A DNA stretch of 64,000 nucleotides from CAYNEI01 sp964396185 (GTDB taxonomy: Archaea; Thermoplasmatota; SW-10-69-26), in the NCBI GenBank assembly GCA_964396185.1, contig CAYNEI010000009.1, forward strand, positions 16,613-80,612, read 5' to 3'. Below the pieces are notes generated by a model. It was not told where the DNA came from. It saw only the letters and a program-made list of their open reading frames with translations, and searched no databases. This document shows positions 36,938 to 45,470 of the stretch, one piece after another. Made by a program: the position numbers and the translations under genes. How positions within the stretch are numbered: the first letter of the stretch is position 1; each line of letters opens with the position of its first letter.

Positions 36938-38167
36938 TCAGCCGACGTGGGGCAGCCCGAGCCCGCTGGCCGGATCGCAGCCAGTGGTGGCATCCTGGCC
37001 CTTGGTGATGTCCTCGACCAGGGACTTGATGTTGGACTCCGTGGTGGCACCGTCGCCGCCCCACTCCTTGAGGGCCAGACCAGCCACGTGCGGGGTGGCC
37101 ATGCTGGTACCGCTCTTCGTGCCGTAGCTGTCACCCGGCTCGGTGGACATGACGCTCACACCGGCAGCGGCTAGATCGACGTCGTGCCGTGTGGTGCCAC
37201 AGTTGCCGTCGTCGTCGCCGCGGCTGGAGAAGTCAGCCACGGTCTTGGTGTCGTCGATGGCGGCCACGGCGATCGTGGTCTCCAGCGCGGCGGGGAAGTC
37301 GATGCTGCCGATGGAGGGCCCGTCGTTCCCGGCGGCGGCCACGAAGATGCCGCCTGCGTCGACGAAGGCCTGGATCGCGCTCGAGGTGGATGTGCTCTCG
37401 CTGTCGCCACCGATGCTGAACGTGATGACATCGCACTTCCGGTTGCCGTTGTTCGTGCAGTCCTGGATGGCGGCGTTGATGTCCGTGGTGCTGCAGAACA
37501 TGTTGCAGACCTTGTAGGATCGGATGCTGGCCTCGGAGGCCACGCCGTAGATGCCCAGATCGTCGCTGCCGGCATCGGCTGCCGCAGTACCCGCGGTGTG
37601 GGTGCCGTGGCCGTTCTTGTCGTCCGCGTCGGCGAACACGACGCGGTTCTGGAGGTCCAGGTGGTCGGCGTCGATGCCGGTGTCGATGTGGCCCAGGACC
37701 ACGCCTGCGCCGCCGCTGGTGGCGGTGATCGTCGAGTCGTCGTAGATCTGCTCGATACCGTACGGGGTCTGGTCGGCCACGCGGGGGTCGCTGCTGCCGC
37801 CGTCATCGCCACCATCGTCGCCGCCATCACAGCCCTTGTTGTCGTTCCCGTTCGCGTGGCACAGGATCTTCCACTGGGCGGCGTCCTCCACGGTCACGTC
37901 GGGTCGCACTTTGAGCTCGTGGTACTTGACCAAATCCAGCTCGCCGCCGATCCAGCCGATCTCGTACCAGAGGTAGGTGGCCTCGAAGCCGGGGTGTTCG
38001 CTGATCTCTTCCAGGATGTCCTGGCTTGCTTGGATGTTGACCTCCTTGGTCGCCTCCTCCTCGAGGAGCTCGACGCCGGGCGACCCGGCCACAGCCGGCA
38101 GGGTCATCCCGATGGTCAACAGAGCTGTCGCTATGACGATAGGTTTCGAATCGATCATCTCGTTCAA
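36938..38167 (-). CDS. Secreted subtilisin-like serine protease (S8)
   Basis: The 409-residue protein has a signal peptide, a propeptide-like region (residues 35-105), an Asp/Gly-rich linker (GCDGGDDGGDDGGSSD) and an S8 domain. The catalytic triad is intact: Asp in VVLGHIDTGID, His in KNGHGTHTAGT, Ser in GTKSGTSMATPHVAG, with oxyanion Asn in VAAAGNDGPS. Two cysteine pairs probably stabilise it outside the cell. It probably degrades extracellular protein or matures surface proteins. ATG 38158 is an alternative start. Confidence 0.92.
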   Translation of the reverse strand: MNEMIDSKPIVIATALLTIGMTLPAVAGSPGVELLEEEATKEVNIQASQDILEEISEHPGFEATYLWYEIGWIGGELDLVKYHELKVRPDVTVEDAAQWKILCHANGNDNKGCDGGDDGGDDGGSSDPRVADQTPYGIEQIYDDSTITATSGGAGVVLGHIDTGIDADHLDLQNRVVFADADDKNGHGTHTAGTAAADAGSDDLGIYGVASEASIRSYKVCNMFCSTTDINAAIQDCTNNGNRKCDVITFSIGGDSESTSTSSAIQAFVDAGGIFVAAAGNDGPSIGSIDFPAALETTIAVAAIDDTKTVADFSSRGDDDGNCGTTRHDVDLAAAGVSVMSTEPGDSYGTKSGTSMATPHVAGLALKEWGGDGATTESNIKSLVEDITKGQDATTGCDPASGLGLPHVG

Positions 38168-38355
38168 CCTCGTGTGGAAGCCGCCTCGTCCCAGGCGTCT
38201 TCCCTCAGCCCCCAGCGCAACGCTGGGTGGTGCCGGGGAACGAAGCTACCGCTCAAGAACCTTGTTGACCGGATGAATCCATCAACACCCATAGACCGTG
38301 TACCGAGAACGCCACAGACACCCATTTGTACTGCGACTCCTTTCCGTAGTAGACG

Positions 38356-39477
38356 ATGCCCTTCCACTTGACCGACGAGCAGGAGATGATCCGCCGGGTC
38401 GTCTCCGAGTTCGCTCAGAAGACCGTCGAGCCCGCCGCGAGAGCCGTGGATCGCGAGCGGCGCGCCCCCACCGAGGCGCTGGAAGGCATGCGTGGGCTGG
38501 GCTTGATGGGCATGATGGCGCCCCCCGAGCACGGCGGCTCCGGGGCCGATGCGGTGACGTACTGCATCGCCGTGGAAGAGCTCGCCAAAGCGTGCGCGTC
38601 TACGGCAGCGCTCATGGGCGTGACCAACGCGCTGGCCGTGCTCCCTCTCTCGCTGCTCGGCACCGACGAGCAGAAAGAGGCGTGGCTGGAGCCCTTGGCC
38701 ACGGGCGCCAAGCTTGGATCCTTCGCTCTCACCGAACCCAACGCCGGCGCGGACGTCTCGCACCTGGACACCAAACTGACCCCCGAGGGCGACGGTTGGG
38801 TCTTGAACGGCCAGAAGAGTTGGATACTAGCCGCTCCCCTGGCCGACGTCCTCTTCGTCGTCGCGCGCTCCCCCGATGGACCCGCCATCGCCGTGGTCCC
38901 AACCGATGCCGACGGCGTGGAAGCGGGCCCACCCGAGCGCATGCTCGGGTTGCACGGGACCCAGACCGGGCCGCTCTACTTCGAGGACGTCGAGATCGAC
39001 CCCAGCGATGTGCTCGGCGAGGTGGGCACGGGCCTGGACCAGATGGCCGAACCCCTGCGTGTCTCGCGGTTGGCCATCGCCGCGTGTGCCACGGGCTTGA
39101 TCGAGGCCGCCCTGGAGGCCTCAACGGAATTCGCCGACCAGCGTGAGCAGTTCAACCAACCGATCCGCGGCTTCCAAGCGATCCAGAATCGGCTGGCCAG
39201 CATGCAGGTCGCTGCGACCACCTCGCGCCAGACGACGCTGGCGGCCGCTGACATCCGAGACCGAGGCGAGCCGTTCAGCGTGCAGGCCAGCGAGGCGAAG
39301 TGGTACGCCACCGAGGCGGCCAAGACGGAGACGCGCTCGGCGATCCGGCTCCACGGTGGCACGGGCTTCATGCGGGATGCGCCGGTGGAGCGCTACTACC
39401 GGGACGCGCGCAGCCTGGTGGTGATGGGTGGCCCGAACCAGCTCCACAGGCAACGCATCGTGGAAGCTCGCTACTGA
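38356..39477 (+). CDS. Acyl-CoA dehydrogenase family protein lacking the usual catalytic Glu
   Basis: The 373-residue flavoprotein has ACAD signatures: FALTEPNAGADVSHL (FAD/substrate), GWVLNGQKSWILAAPLA, QFNQPIRGFQAIQNRLASMQ and RLHGGTGFMRDAPVERYYRD. The catalytic base is absent at both known places: the IYEGTS region reads VVMGGPN (Gly for Glu), and the helix-G position used by isovaleryl-CoA dehydrogenase reads SRLAIA (Ser for Glu). It may use another base or have lost dehydrogenation. Its 3' end overlaps the convergent regulator gene by seven bases. No electron-transfer flavoprotein gene is nearby. Confidence 0.9.
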   Translation: MPFHLTDEQEMIRRVVSEFAQKTVEPAARAVDRERRAPTEALEGMRGLGLMGMMAPPEHGGSGADAVTYCIAVEELAKACASTAALMGVTNALAVLPLSLLGTDEQKEAWLEPLATGAKLGSFALTEPNAGADVSHLDTKLTPEGDGWVLNGQKSWILAAPLADVLFVVARSPDGPAIAVVPTDADGVEAGPPERMLGLHGTQTGPLYFEDVEIDPSDVLGEVGTGLDQMAEPLRVSRLAIAACATGLIEAALEASTEFADQREQFNQPIRGFQAIQNRLASMQVAATTSRQTTLAAADIRDRGEPFSVQASEAKWYATEAAKTETRSAIRLHGGTGFMRDAPVERYYRDARSLVVMGGPNQLHRQRIVEARY

Positions 39478-40400
39478 CGGCTGGCGATCAGCGCGCTCCC
39501 GTCCTCGGTCAGGAAGAACCGGCGCAGGGGGCCGACGCGCTCGTCCCCGATGAGGCCCTTCTCCTCGAGCTGGTCGAGTTGGTACTTCACCGTGGCCTTG
39601 GCTGCGCCCAACTGGCGTGCAAGCTCTGAGAGATGGATGCCTGGTTCGTCGGCCAAGAGCGCCAGGGTGCGGCGTTGGCCCGGTGCCAGGCGCTCCAGCG
39701 TGGCCGTGGGTTGGTCGGGTAGGTGCCAGAGCAGCTCGCCCCGGTTGCCATGGGAGCAGAGCAGATCGAAGCGAGCCAGTTTGTCCAGGTGGTGGCGGGC
39801 GGTGCGGTAGCAGACGCCCAGCGCCCGGGCGATGTCGGCTGCGGACATCGGGCCCTGGTCGTCGATCAACGAGAGGATCTCGCGCCGGCGAGGATGATCC
39901 AGCGCGCGGTCCTTGGTGAGCTTGTGGTAGAGCGCGATGGCCACCAGGCCAGCCAGCACGCCTGCAGCTTGCCCGGCTTTCTCGGGCCAGGGGACCTGTT
40001 CGCCGTGGACCGAGGCCGAGCTGGAGTGTGCCGCGTGCTCCCACCCCGGATCCAAGGGCTCCCTGGCAACGGGTGTGGCGGTGTGGGCTGCATGGTGGCT
40101 GGCCAGCTCGGTCGTCGGCGGCCGAGCCCGTTCCCGCTCATCGGGATCGTCGGCCGGCTGGAGGCCACGAGGGTCAAGCGGTGTCTTGGGACCAGGCAGC
40201 TCGGCGGCCAAGAGCACGTGGTGGTCCAGCCCGATGGAGCCCTGGAGCTCACCGAACAAGGTGGCGATGGCTGGATCCAGAGCGACATCCACCTCGGGCG
40301 GAGCGATGGCCAGCTCGGGAGCCTGCGGGCAGTCGATGGTGGGACAGCCCAAGCCGAGCACGAGCGCGGCGGCTGCCAACGCGAGGCTGGCCTCCGGCAT
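39471..40400 (-). CDS. Membrane-anchored protein with two winged-helix domains
   Basis: The 309-residue protein starts with a signal-like helix (EASLALAAAALVLGLGCP) and has a second hydrophobic segment near residue 148 (AGVLAGLVAIALYHKL). Two tandem winged helix-turn-helix domains follow: MSAADIARALGVCYRTARHH near 182 and HLSELARQLGAAKATVKYQL near 255. The arrangement suggests a regulator tethered to the membrane that senses something outside or in the membrane. Targets are unknown. ATG 40400 is set by a TATA box 27 bases upstream. Confidence 0.78.
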   Translation of the reverse strand: MPEASLALAAAALVLGLGCPTIDCPQAPELAIAPPEVDVALDPAIATLFGELQGSIGLDHHVLLAAELPGPKTPLDPRGLQPADDPDERERARPPTTELASHHAAHTATPVAREPLDPGWEHAAHSSSASVHGEQVPWPEKAGQAAGVLAGLVAIALYHKLTKDRALDHPRRREILSLIDDQGPMSAADIARALGVCYRTARHHLDKLARFDLLCSHGNRGELLWHLPDQPTATLERLAPGQRRTLALLADEPGIHLSELARQLGAAKATVKYQLDQLEEKGLIGDERVGPLRRFFLTEDGSALIASRQ

Positions 40401-40422
40401 GGGTCTCACGGGCTCCAGAGGG

Positions 40423-40432
40423 GTATTTAACT
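40423..40432 (-). promoter_or_regulatory. TATA box of the membrane-anchored regulator
   Basis: Minus-strand AGTTAAATAC is centred 27 bases upstream of ATG 40400. Confidence 0.6.
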
Positions 40433-40507
40433 CTTCGTCAACGAGGGTTGAACGGCCGTTCGAGCCTCCTGGCCGGAGCTCAAGTGGTCCTGTGGAGCCG
40501 CCCCACC

Positions 40508-41065
40508 ATGGGTTCACGATCCACCCCCCGAAACACGGCGCGCGTGCTCGAGTACCTCTGGGAGCATCCCGGTCGCCGGCCCTCGGATGTGGCCGCCGAG
40601 CTGGACATCCACCCATCCACCGCCCAGTACCACCTCCGAAAGCTCTCACGGGACGGGTCCGTGGCCACCGAGAAGGTGGGCCGCGAGCTGCACCACTACC
40701 CAACAGGTGCGGGCTGGTGTCAGGGATCTCGGGCCGTGCACGCTCGGTTGACCGATGCGACGCGCTCGGCGTTCTGGTTAGCGTTGCGGCAGGGGGCCAC
40801 TTCCAGGCGCGCCGTCGTCCAGGCTGGCCACACGCGCTCGGCCACGCGGTGGGCGATCAGCCAGCTGCTCGACTCTGGGACGGTCGAGCGCATCGGCTGG
40901 GGGGTCTACCGGTTACGCGAGAGCCGAGAGGCCTGCGTGCGAGCCGCCTTGCTGGAGCGGCCGTGTGCTGCGTGCAACGAGGGTTCGCGGGTCGAGGCTC
41001 ATCGGCGGTACGCGACGAGCAACCCATCCCCGAGGGGAAGGATGGATGCCTCGAGCTCTGGGTGA
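40508..41065 (+). CDS. Winged-helix DNA-binding protein
   Basis: The 185-residue protein has an N-terminal winged helix (ARVLEYLWEHPGRRPSDVAA, LDIHPSTAQYHLRKLSRDGS, then wing VATEKVGREL). A second helical region near 100-140 (SRRAVVQAGHTRSATRWAIS) is probably another winged helix. A CAAC motif lies near residue 161. The gene is divergent from the membrane-anchored regulator and its last 67 bases overlap the convergent methyltransferase gene, so the true stop region deserves care. The target is unknown. Confidence 0.7.
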   Translation: MGSRSTPRNTARVLEYLWEHPGRRPSDVAAELDIHPSTAQYHLRKLSRDGSVATEKVGRELHHYPTGAGWCQGSRAVHARLTDATRSAFWLALRQGATSRRAVVQAGHTRSATRWAISQLLDSGTVERIGWGVYRLRESREACVRAALLERPCAACNEGSRVEAHRRYATSNPSPRGRMDASSSG

Positions 41066-41634
41066 TCGATGGCGGCCTGGACGAAAGTCCGGACCTCCTC
41101 GGAGCCCTCGATGCTGCCGGTCTCGGAGAAGACCGAGCCGTGCCAGAAGACGTTGTCGGCCAGGAGCATGCCACCGTGGCGCAGGAGCTTGATGCCGAAG
41201 TCGAAGTAAGTGGGCATCTGCTCCTTGTCCGCGTCCACGAACACCGCGTCGTAGCGCTTCGTCGGGAGGGTGGGCAGCACGCCCAAAGCCTTGCCCTTGA
41301 GCACGTCCACCCGGTCGGCCACGCCAGCCTTCCGGAACCACTCCTCGGCCTCCGCGGCTCGCTCCTTGTTGAGCTCGATGGTCTCCAGCTTCCCGCCCTC
41401 GGCCAGGCCCCTGGCGATCCAGACGCCTGAGTAGCCCAGGCACGTTCCGATCTCGAGCACGCGCTTGGCTCCGGTGGCGAGCATGAGGACCTGGAGGAAG
41501 CGGCCCGCCTCTGGCGTGATGCTGGGGAGATCGCGCTTCCGGCACGCGCCCTTGATGGATGCGAGCACACCGTCCTCGGTGGCGGCGGTCCGGCGAATGT
41601 AGGCCAGCGCCCGCTCGTTGACGAAGTTCGCCAC
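40999..41634 (-). CDS. Class I O-methyltransferase (caffeoyl-CoA/catechol OMT-like)
   Basis: The 211-residue protein has the family motifs ITPEAGRFLQVLMLATGAKR, VLEIGTCLGYSGVWIARGL (SAM binding), YDAVFVDADKEQMPTYFDFG (metal-binding Asp) and GGMLLADNVFWHGSV (Asp-Asn metal ligands). These metal-dependent enzymes methylate small catechol-like molecules. The natural substrate in archaea is unknown. ATG 41634 gives the standard length. Confidence 0.92.
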   Translation of the reverse strand: MANFVNERALAYIRRTAATEDGVLASIKGACRKRDLPSITPEAGRFLQVLMLATGAKRVLEIGTCLGYSGVWIARGLAEGGKLETIELNKERAAEAEEWFRKAGVADRVDVLKGKALGVLPTLPTKRYDAVFVDADKEQMPTYFDFGIKLLRHGGMLLADNVFWHGSVFSETGSIEGSEEVRTFVQAAIDHPELEASILPLGDGLLVAYRR

Positions 41635-41736
41635 GACCCCGCGATAGGGGCCGTGGCGTAAGTAGTTGCGGTCATCGCTTCGGCGCGGAGGACGCGCTCC
41701 GACCGCACAGGAACGAGGGCAGAACCCGGGCAGGGC

Positions 41737-43593
41737 TCACACGCGCTCGCGCTTGTACGCGGCCCGACCAGGTTCGTCCAGGGATCCGAAGTAGCAGGGG
41801 GGGCAGGCGTGGATGCGGCGCCACGACGGACCGCTGGCTTGGCCGCGTGTGGCTCGCTTCGCATGCGTGGCCCCGTTGGCGGTGGTGGTGTACGAGACCG
41901 GGCCCTGGACGGATTGCTCGCAGAGATGGCAGGTGCGTACCAGTCCAGTGGCGGGGCCAACCGCTGAGCCTGGCGCGGCAGGGGCAGCGGAAGGATGAGG
42001 GGTGGGAGAAGGACCCGGGGCGGATGCCTGGCTGTGGGCGTCGAGCTCGGGGAGCCAGCGCCAGGCGATGAGCGCTGCAAGCAACGTGACGATGGCGCCG
42101 GCCACGAAGGTCCAGGTCATGGCATCGACGAAGGCCAGCTTGGCTGCCGCGGCCAAGGCTGCTCCCTGCTCACCGCCAACGCGCTCGGCCATGGTGAGCG
42201 CAGCACCGACGCTGTTGGTCACGGCCTCCCGGGCCTGGCTCGGCACGCTGGCCGGGATGGCTTCCGAGAGGTTGCGTTGGTAGCCCTCGTTGAGGATGCT
42301 GCCGAGCACCGCGATGCCCACGGCACCGCCGACCTCGCGGCTCGTGTCGTTGACCGCTGAGCCCACCCCGGCCTTGCGCTCCGGGACGCTGTCCATGATG
42401 GTCGTCGTAGCAGGCGCCATGGCGAAGCCCATGCCGAGCCCGCTCATCAGGAAGAAGGGGGCCTGGCGCCAGTAGGCCGTGTCGACCTGGAAGAGCGCGA
42501 AGGCGACGAGGCTGCCGGAGAGCATGAGCATGCCGAAGGCGACGATGCGGGGGGTGCCGAACCTGCGGGCCAGCCGGTCGCTGTTGGGCGCACCCAGCAT
42601 CATGCCGCCAGCGAAGGGGAGCACGCGGATCCCGGCTTGGAGGGGGGAGTAGCCTTGGACGAACTGGAGGTACTGGGTGAGCACGAAGAAGACGGCGAAC
42701 ATGCCGAAGAAGGTCATCGAGATGGTCGTGGTGCCCACGCTGAAGCCGCGCTCGCGGAAGAAGCCCAGCGGCAGCATGGGGTGCTCGGTGGTGAGCTCCC
42801 AGAGGATGAAGGCGAGCCCGGTGATGGCCGCAAGAGCGAACCCGGTGAGCACGAGCTCGTCGGTCCAGCCGCGCTCGGGTCCCTCGATGATGGCGAAGAG
42901 CAGGCCCGTGAGCGAGACGATGGAGAGCAGGGCACCGACGGGGTCGAGCTTGCCCTGCTCGGGATCCTTGCTCGTGGGGACCAGCAGCCAGCCACCGATG
43001 AGCGCCAGGGCGACCACGGGGATGTTGATGGCGAAGATGGAGGGCCAGCTGAAGTGCTCGAGCAGCCAACCACCAACCACGGGCCCGATGGCACCCCCGA
43101 GGCCCGCGAAGGCGGCCCAGATGCCCATGGCCTTGCCGCGCTCGCCTCGGGGGAAGACCGTGATCAGGATGGAGAGGGTGGCGGGCATGACCAGGGCAGC
43201 CCCGATGCCCATGACAGCCCGGATGGCGATGAGGTGCTCCGGCGTGGTGGCCCAGAACGCTGTGGCCGAGGCAGCACCGAAGATCACAAGCCCGGCCTTG
43301 AGCGCACCTCCGCGGCCGAAGCGGTCGCCCAGCGCGCCCATGGTCAAAAGCAGGCTGCCGAAGACGAGCGCGTAGGCGTCCACGATCCACTGGAGCTCGG
43401 CGTTCGTGGCATCCAGCTCGAACACCAGCGTGGGCAGGGCGACGTTGAGCACGCTGTTGCCGAGGACGATGAGCACGAGGCTCAGGTTCAGGACAGCAAG
43501 CGTCCACCAGCGCTTGGCGTAGATGTGCTCGGGGATGCCCGATGGAGCCCCGGCTGCCTGAGTCGTAGGCGCCTCGGCTCGCTCGCTGGGCAC
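41737..43593 (-). CDS. DHA2-family (14-helix) MFS exporter with cysteine-rich C-terminal tail
   Basis: The 618-residue protein is an MFS drug:H+ antiporter of the EmrB/QacA group. About 14 membrane helices are visible, with motif A in GALGDRFGRGGALKAG and motif C in FAGLGGAIGPVVGGWLL. After the last helix (TWTFVAGAIVTLLAALIAWR) comes a Pro/Ala linker and a tail with CHLC and, some 40 residues later, CPPC, a spacing suggesting a zinc ribbon. Such a tail is not usual for DHA2 proteins. GTG 43593 is set by a TATA box 25 bases upstream. Confidence 0.88.
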   Translation of the reverse strand: MPSERAEAPTTQAAGAPSGIPEHIYAKRWWTLAVLNLSLVLIVLGNSVLNVALPTLVFELDATNAELQWIVDAYALVFGSLLLTMGALGDRFGRGGALKAGLVIFGAASATAFWATTPEHLIAIRAVMGIGAALVMPATLSILITVFPRGERGKAMGIWAAFAGLGGAIGPVVGGWLLEHFSWPSIFAINIPVVALALIGGWLLVPTSKDPEQGKLDPVGALLSIVSLTGLLFAIIEGPERGWTDELVLTGFALAAITGLAFILWELTTEHPMLPLGFFRERGFSVGTTTISMTFFGMFAVFFVLTQYLQFVQGYSPLQAGIRVLPFAGGMMLGAPNSDRLARRFGTPRIVAFGMLMLSGSLVAFALFQVDTAYWRQAPFFLMSGLGMGFAMAPATTTIMDSVPERKAGVGSAVNDTSREVGGAVGIAVLGSILNEGYQRNLSEAIPASVPSQAREAVTNSVGAALTMAERVGGEQGAALAAAAKLAFVDAMTWTFVAGAIVTLLAALIAWRWLPELDAHSQASAPGPSPTPHPSAAPAAPGSAVGPATGLVRTCHLCEQSVQGPVSYTTTANGATHAKRATRGQASGPSWRRIHACPPCYFGSLDEPGRAAYKRERV

Positions 43594-43612
43594 GGCCGGA
43601 GCTAGTAAGCCT

Positions 43613-43624
43613 CCCTTAAAAACC
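43613..43624 (-). promoter_or_regulatory. TATA box of the MFS exporter
   Basis: Minus-strand GGTTTTTAAGGG is centred 25 bases upstream of GTG 43593. Confidence 0.55.
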
Positions 43625-43650
43625 TCACGGCCCGCGGCCCTCCAGAGCTC

Positions 43651-43660
43651 GTATATAGCT
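43651..43660 (+). promoter_or_regulatory. TATA box of the dockerin-like gene
   Basis: GTATATAGCT lies about 38 bases upstream of ATG 43694. The leader contains a GGGATGAT Shine-Dalgarno match at 43683-43690. Confidence 0.6.
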
Positions 43661-43693
43661 AACGGTTCCCGAGCCAGCCGCCGGGATGATAGC

Positions 43694-44596
43694 ATGCGGG
43701 AAATCTACATTTGGCTGATCGCAGCGATGTTCGTCGGTTCTGCCGCCGCGGTGATGGCGGCAAAGCCGGTGAAAGTGCAAGAATGGAGCAACGGCTTCCC
43801 AAGCGGGGAGCACTTCAACCTGAACATACACGGGAAGAAGGCAAGCTACGAGTGCGAGCCCGACGGAGGCGGCGGATCCCTGTTCGTCCCCGAGTTCGGT
43901 GACTCGCGGATCGACTTCATGATGAACAAGAAGTCGAAGATCGAGAACCTGACCATCCACGACAAGTGCGGGGACGCCTTCGACGGGGACCCAGCCCTCG
44001 TCGAGCTCCCCGACGGGGAGTACCAGGTCTACGCTCGGATCCTGGCCAAGCCTGCCAAGGCCGGAGAGCCGAGCGAGGTCGTGTTCTCGCCGAGCCTCGT
44101 CGAGGCGTGCAACGACTCAGGCACCGAGAACTTCACCGAGGCCACCGATTGCGAGGAGTCCTTCCTGCTGGGCACCGGTGTCGTGACCAAGGATGGTGCG
44201 TACACCGTGGAATCCGGGGAACTGGTCCGGTTCGACTCCAGCGAAGAGGAGGAGAAGGGCCCCAAGGGCAAGGGTGGCGGTGGCAAGGGTAAGAGCACTG
44301 CTGAGGACATCAGCGGGCTCTTCCAATGGAGCGGCTGGGCCTGCGACCAGGTCTACGACACGAACGGTGACGGAGAGATCACCATCGAGGATCTCAACGG
44401 CACGGACCTGAACGGTGACAACGTGACCGACGAGCAGGACCTGGAGATCTACCTGGCGGAGAACTGCACGGAGTTCACCGACGAGTGGATCTTCAACATC
44501 GCTGACCTGGTGGTCAGTGGTTGGGACTACAAGAACAACGGCGCCAAGCTCGTGCAGATCCGGTTCTACCCGGTCGACACGACCACGTTCGAGTAG
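43694..44596 (+). CDS. Secreted protein with dockerin-like EF-hand pair
   Basis: The 300-residue protein has a signal peptide (IYIWLIAAMFVGSAAAVMAA, cut near AKP). Residues 25-165 form an unknown domain with five cysteines. A Gly/Lys-rich linker (GPKGKGGGGKGKS) leads to a dockerin-like module at about 222-256: DTNGDGEITIEDL and DLNGDNVTDEQDL are two calcium-loop motifs ten or so residues apart. Dockerins bind cohesins, and a cohesin-like protein is encoded at 35232-36830. Pairing is an inference. Confidence 0.7.
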   Translation: MREIYIWLIAAMFVGSAAAVMAAKPVKVQEWSNGFPSGEHFNLNIHGKKASYECEPDGGGGSLFVPEFGDSRIDFMMNKKSKIENLTIHDKCGDAFDGDPALVELPDGEYQVYARILAKPAKAGEPSEVVFSPSLVEACNDSGTENFTEATDCEESFLLGTGVVTKDGAYTVESGELVRFDSSEEEEKGPKGKGGGGKGKSTAEDISGLFQWSGWACDQVYDTNGDGEITIEDLNGTDLNGDNVTDEQDLEIYLAENCTEFTDEWIFNIADLVVSGWDYKNNGAKLVQIRFYPVDTTTFE

Positions 44597-44606
44597 GCCA
44601 CACTCC

Positions 44607-44653
44607 GTGGTGCCCTGGCTGATCCGGGGCACCACCTCTCTTCCTTTCTTTAC
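44607..44653 (+). terminator. Terminator hairpin with pyrimidine tract
   Basis: GTGGTGCCC (44607-44615) pairs with GGGCACCAC (44627-44635), followed by CTCTCTTCCTTTCTTTAC, just after the dockerin-like gene. Confidence 0.65.
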
Positions 44654-44694
44654 GCTCCCAGCACTCCGGCTTCCTTCACCTAAGCTTCCGCCTG

Positions 44695-45423
44695 CTAAGC
44701 TTCCAAGTCGTACACGATCCGGGTGCGCCCGCTCCCCTTGTTCTCCGTGCGAAGGATGCGCATCTCGCCGATCTCGCCTGTGGACTTGACGTGCGTGCCG
44801 GCGCACGGGCAGATGTCGATGTCCGGGATCTCCACGACGCGCAGGGTCTGGATGAAGTCCGGGATGAGGTGGAGCAGCGTGCGCTCGGTATCGATGCGCT
44901 CGGCCAGGCTGGAACGGTCCTCCTCATAGCCCAGGACCTCGAGGTCGTCGTCGAAGACCTCGTTGCACGCGGCCTGGATCTCCTCGAGCTGCGCGTCCGT
45001 GAAGGCGTCCGTTTCGAAGTCGACGCGAGAGTAGTCGGTGCTGATGTTGTTGCCGCAGGTCTTCATGCCGTCGTAGCGCTCGTAGGCGATGGCCGAGAGC
45101 ACGTGCTGGGCGGTGTGCATACGCATGAGCGTGTGGCGGCGGTTCCAATCGATCTCGCCGACCACCTCGGCTCCCGTCTCCGGCAGCCCACCAGCGAGCT
45201 TGTGGATGGGGTCCCCCTTCTGTTTGCGCACATCCGTGACCTGGACCGGCTCATCGCCGACGCGGAGCACGCCCGTGTCGTGGGGCTGGCCTCCACCGGT
45301 GGCGTAGAAGAGGGTCTGGTCGAGCTTGACGTGGTTCTCGCTTGCATCCACGACCCTGGCCTCGAACGTCTTCTGGTAGGCCTTGTCCGGCTCGGGGAGG
45401 TAGAGGATGTCCGTGGTCGCCAT
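44695..45423 (-). CDS. alaX: Alanyl-tRNA editing protein AlaX
   Basis: The 242-residue protein is a stand-alone editing domain that deacylates Ser- or Gly-tRNA(Ala). Zinc ligands are His 103 and His 107 in RMHTAQHVLSAI and Cys and His in DICPCAGTHVKSTGEIG. The N-terminal barrel has the typical VKLDQTLFYATGGGQPHDTG. The length fits the AlaX-M class. ATG 45423 is chosen because homology starts at once after it. A second, divergent AlaX-like gene lies at 11918. Confidence 0.93.
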   Translation of the reverse strand: MATTDILYLPEPDKAYQKTFEARVVDASENHVKLDQTLFYATGGGQPHDTGVLRVGDEPVQVTDVRKQKGDPIHKLAGGLPETGAEVVGEIDWNRRHTLMRMHTAQHVLSAIAYERYDGMKTCGNNISTDYSRVDFETDAFTDAQLEEIQAACNEVFDDDLEVLGYEEDRSSLAERIDTERTLLHLIPDFIQTLRVVEIPDIDICPCAGTHVKSTGEIGEMRILRTENKGSGRTRIVYDLEA

Positions 45424-45470
45424 GGATGCCAAGAGATGGGCGGGGTAGAAGGGGTTTGCGCTGGCCAACC

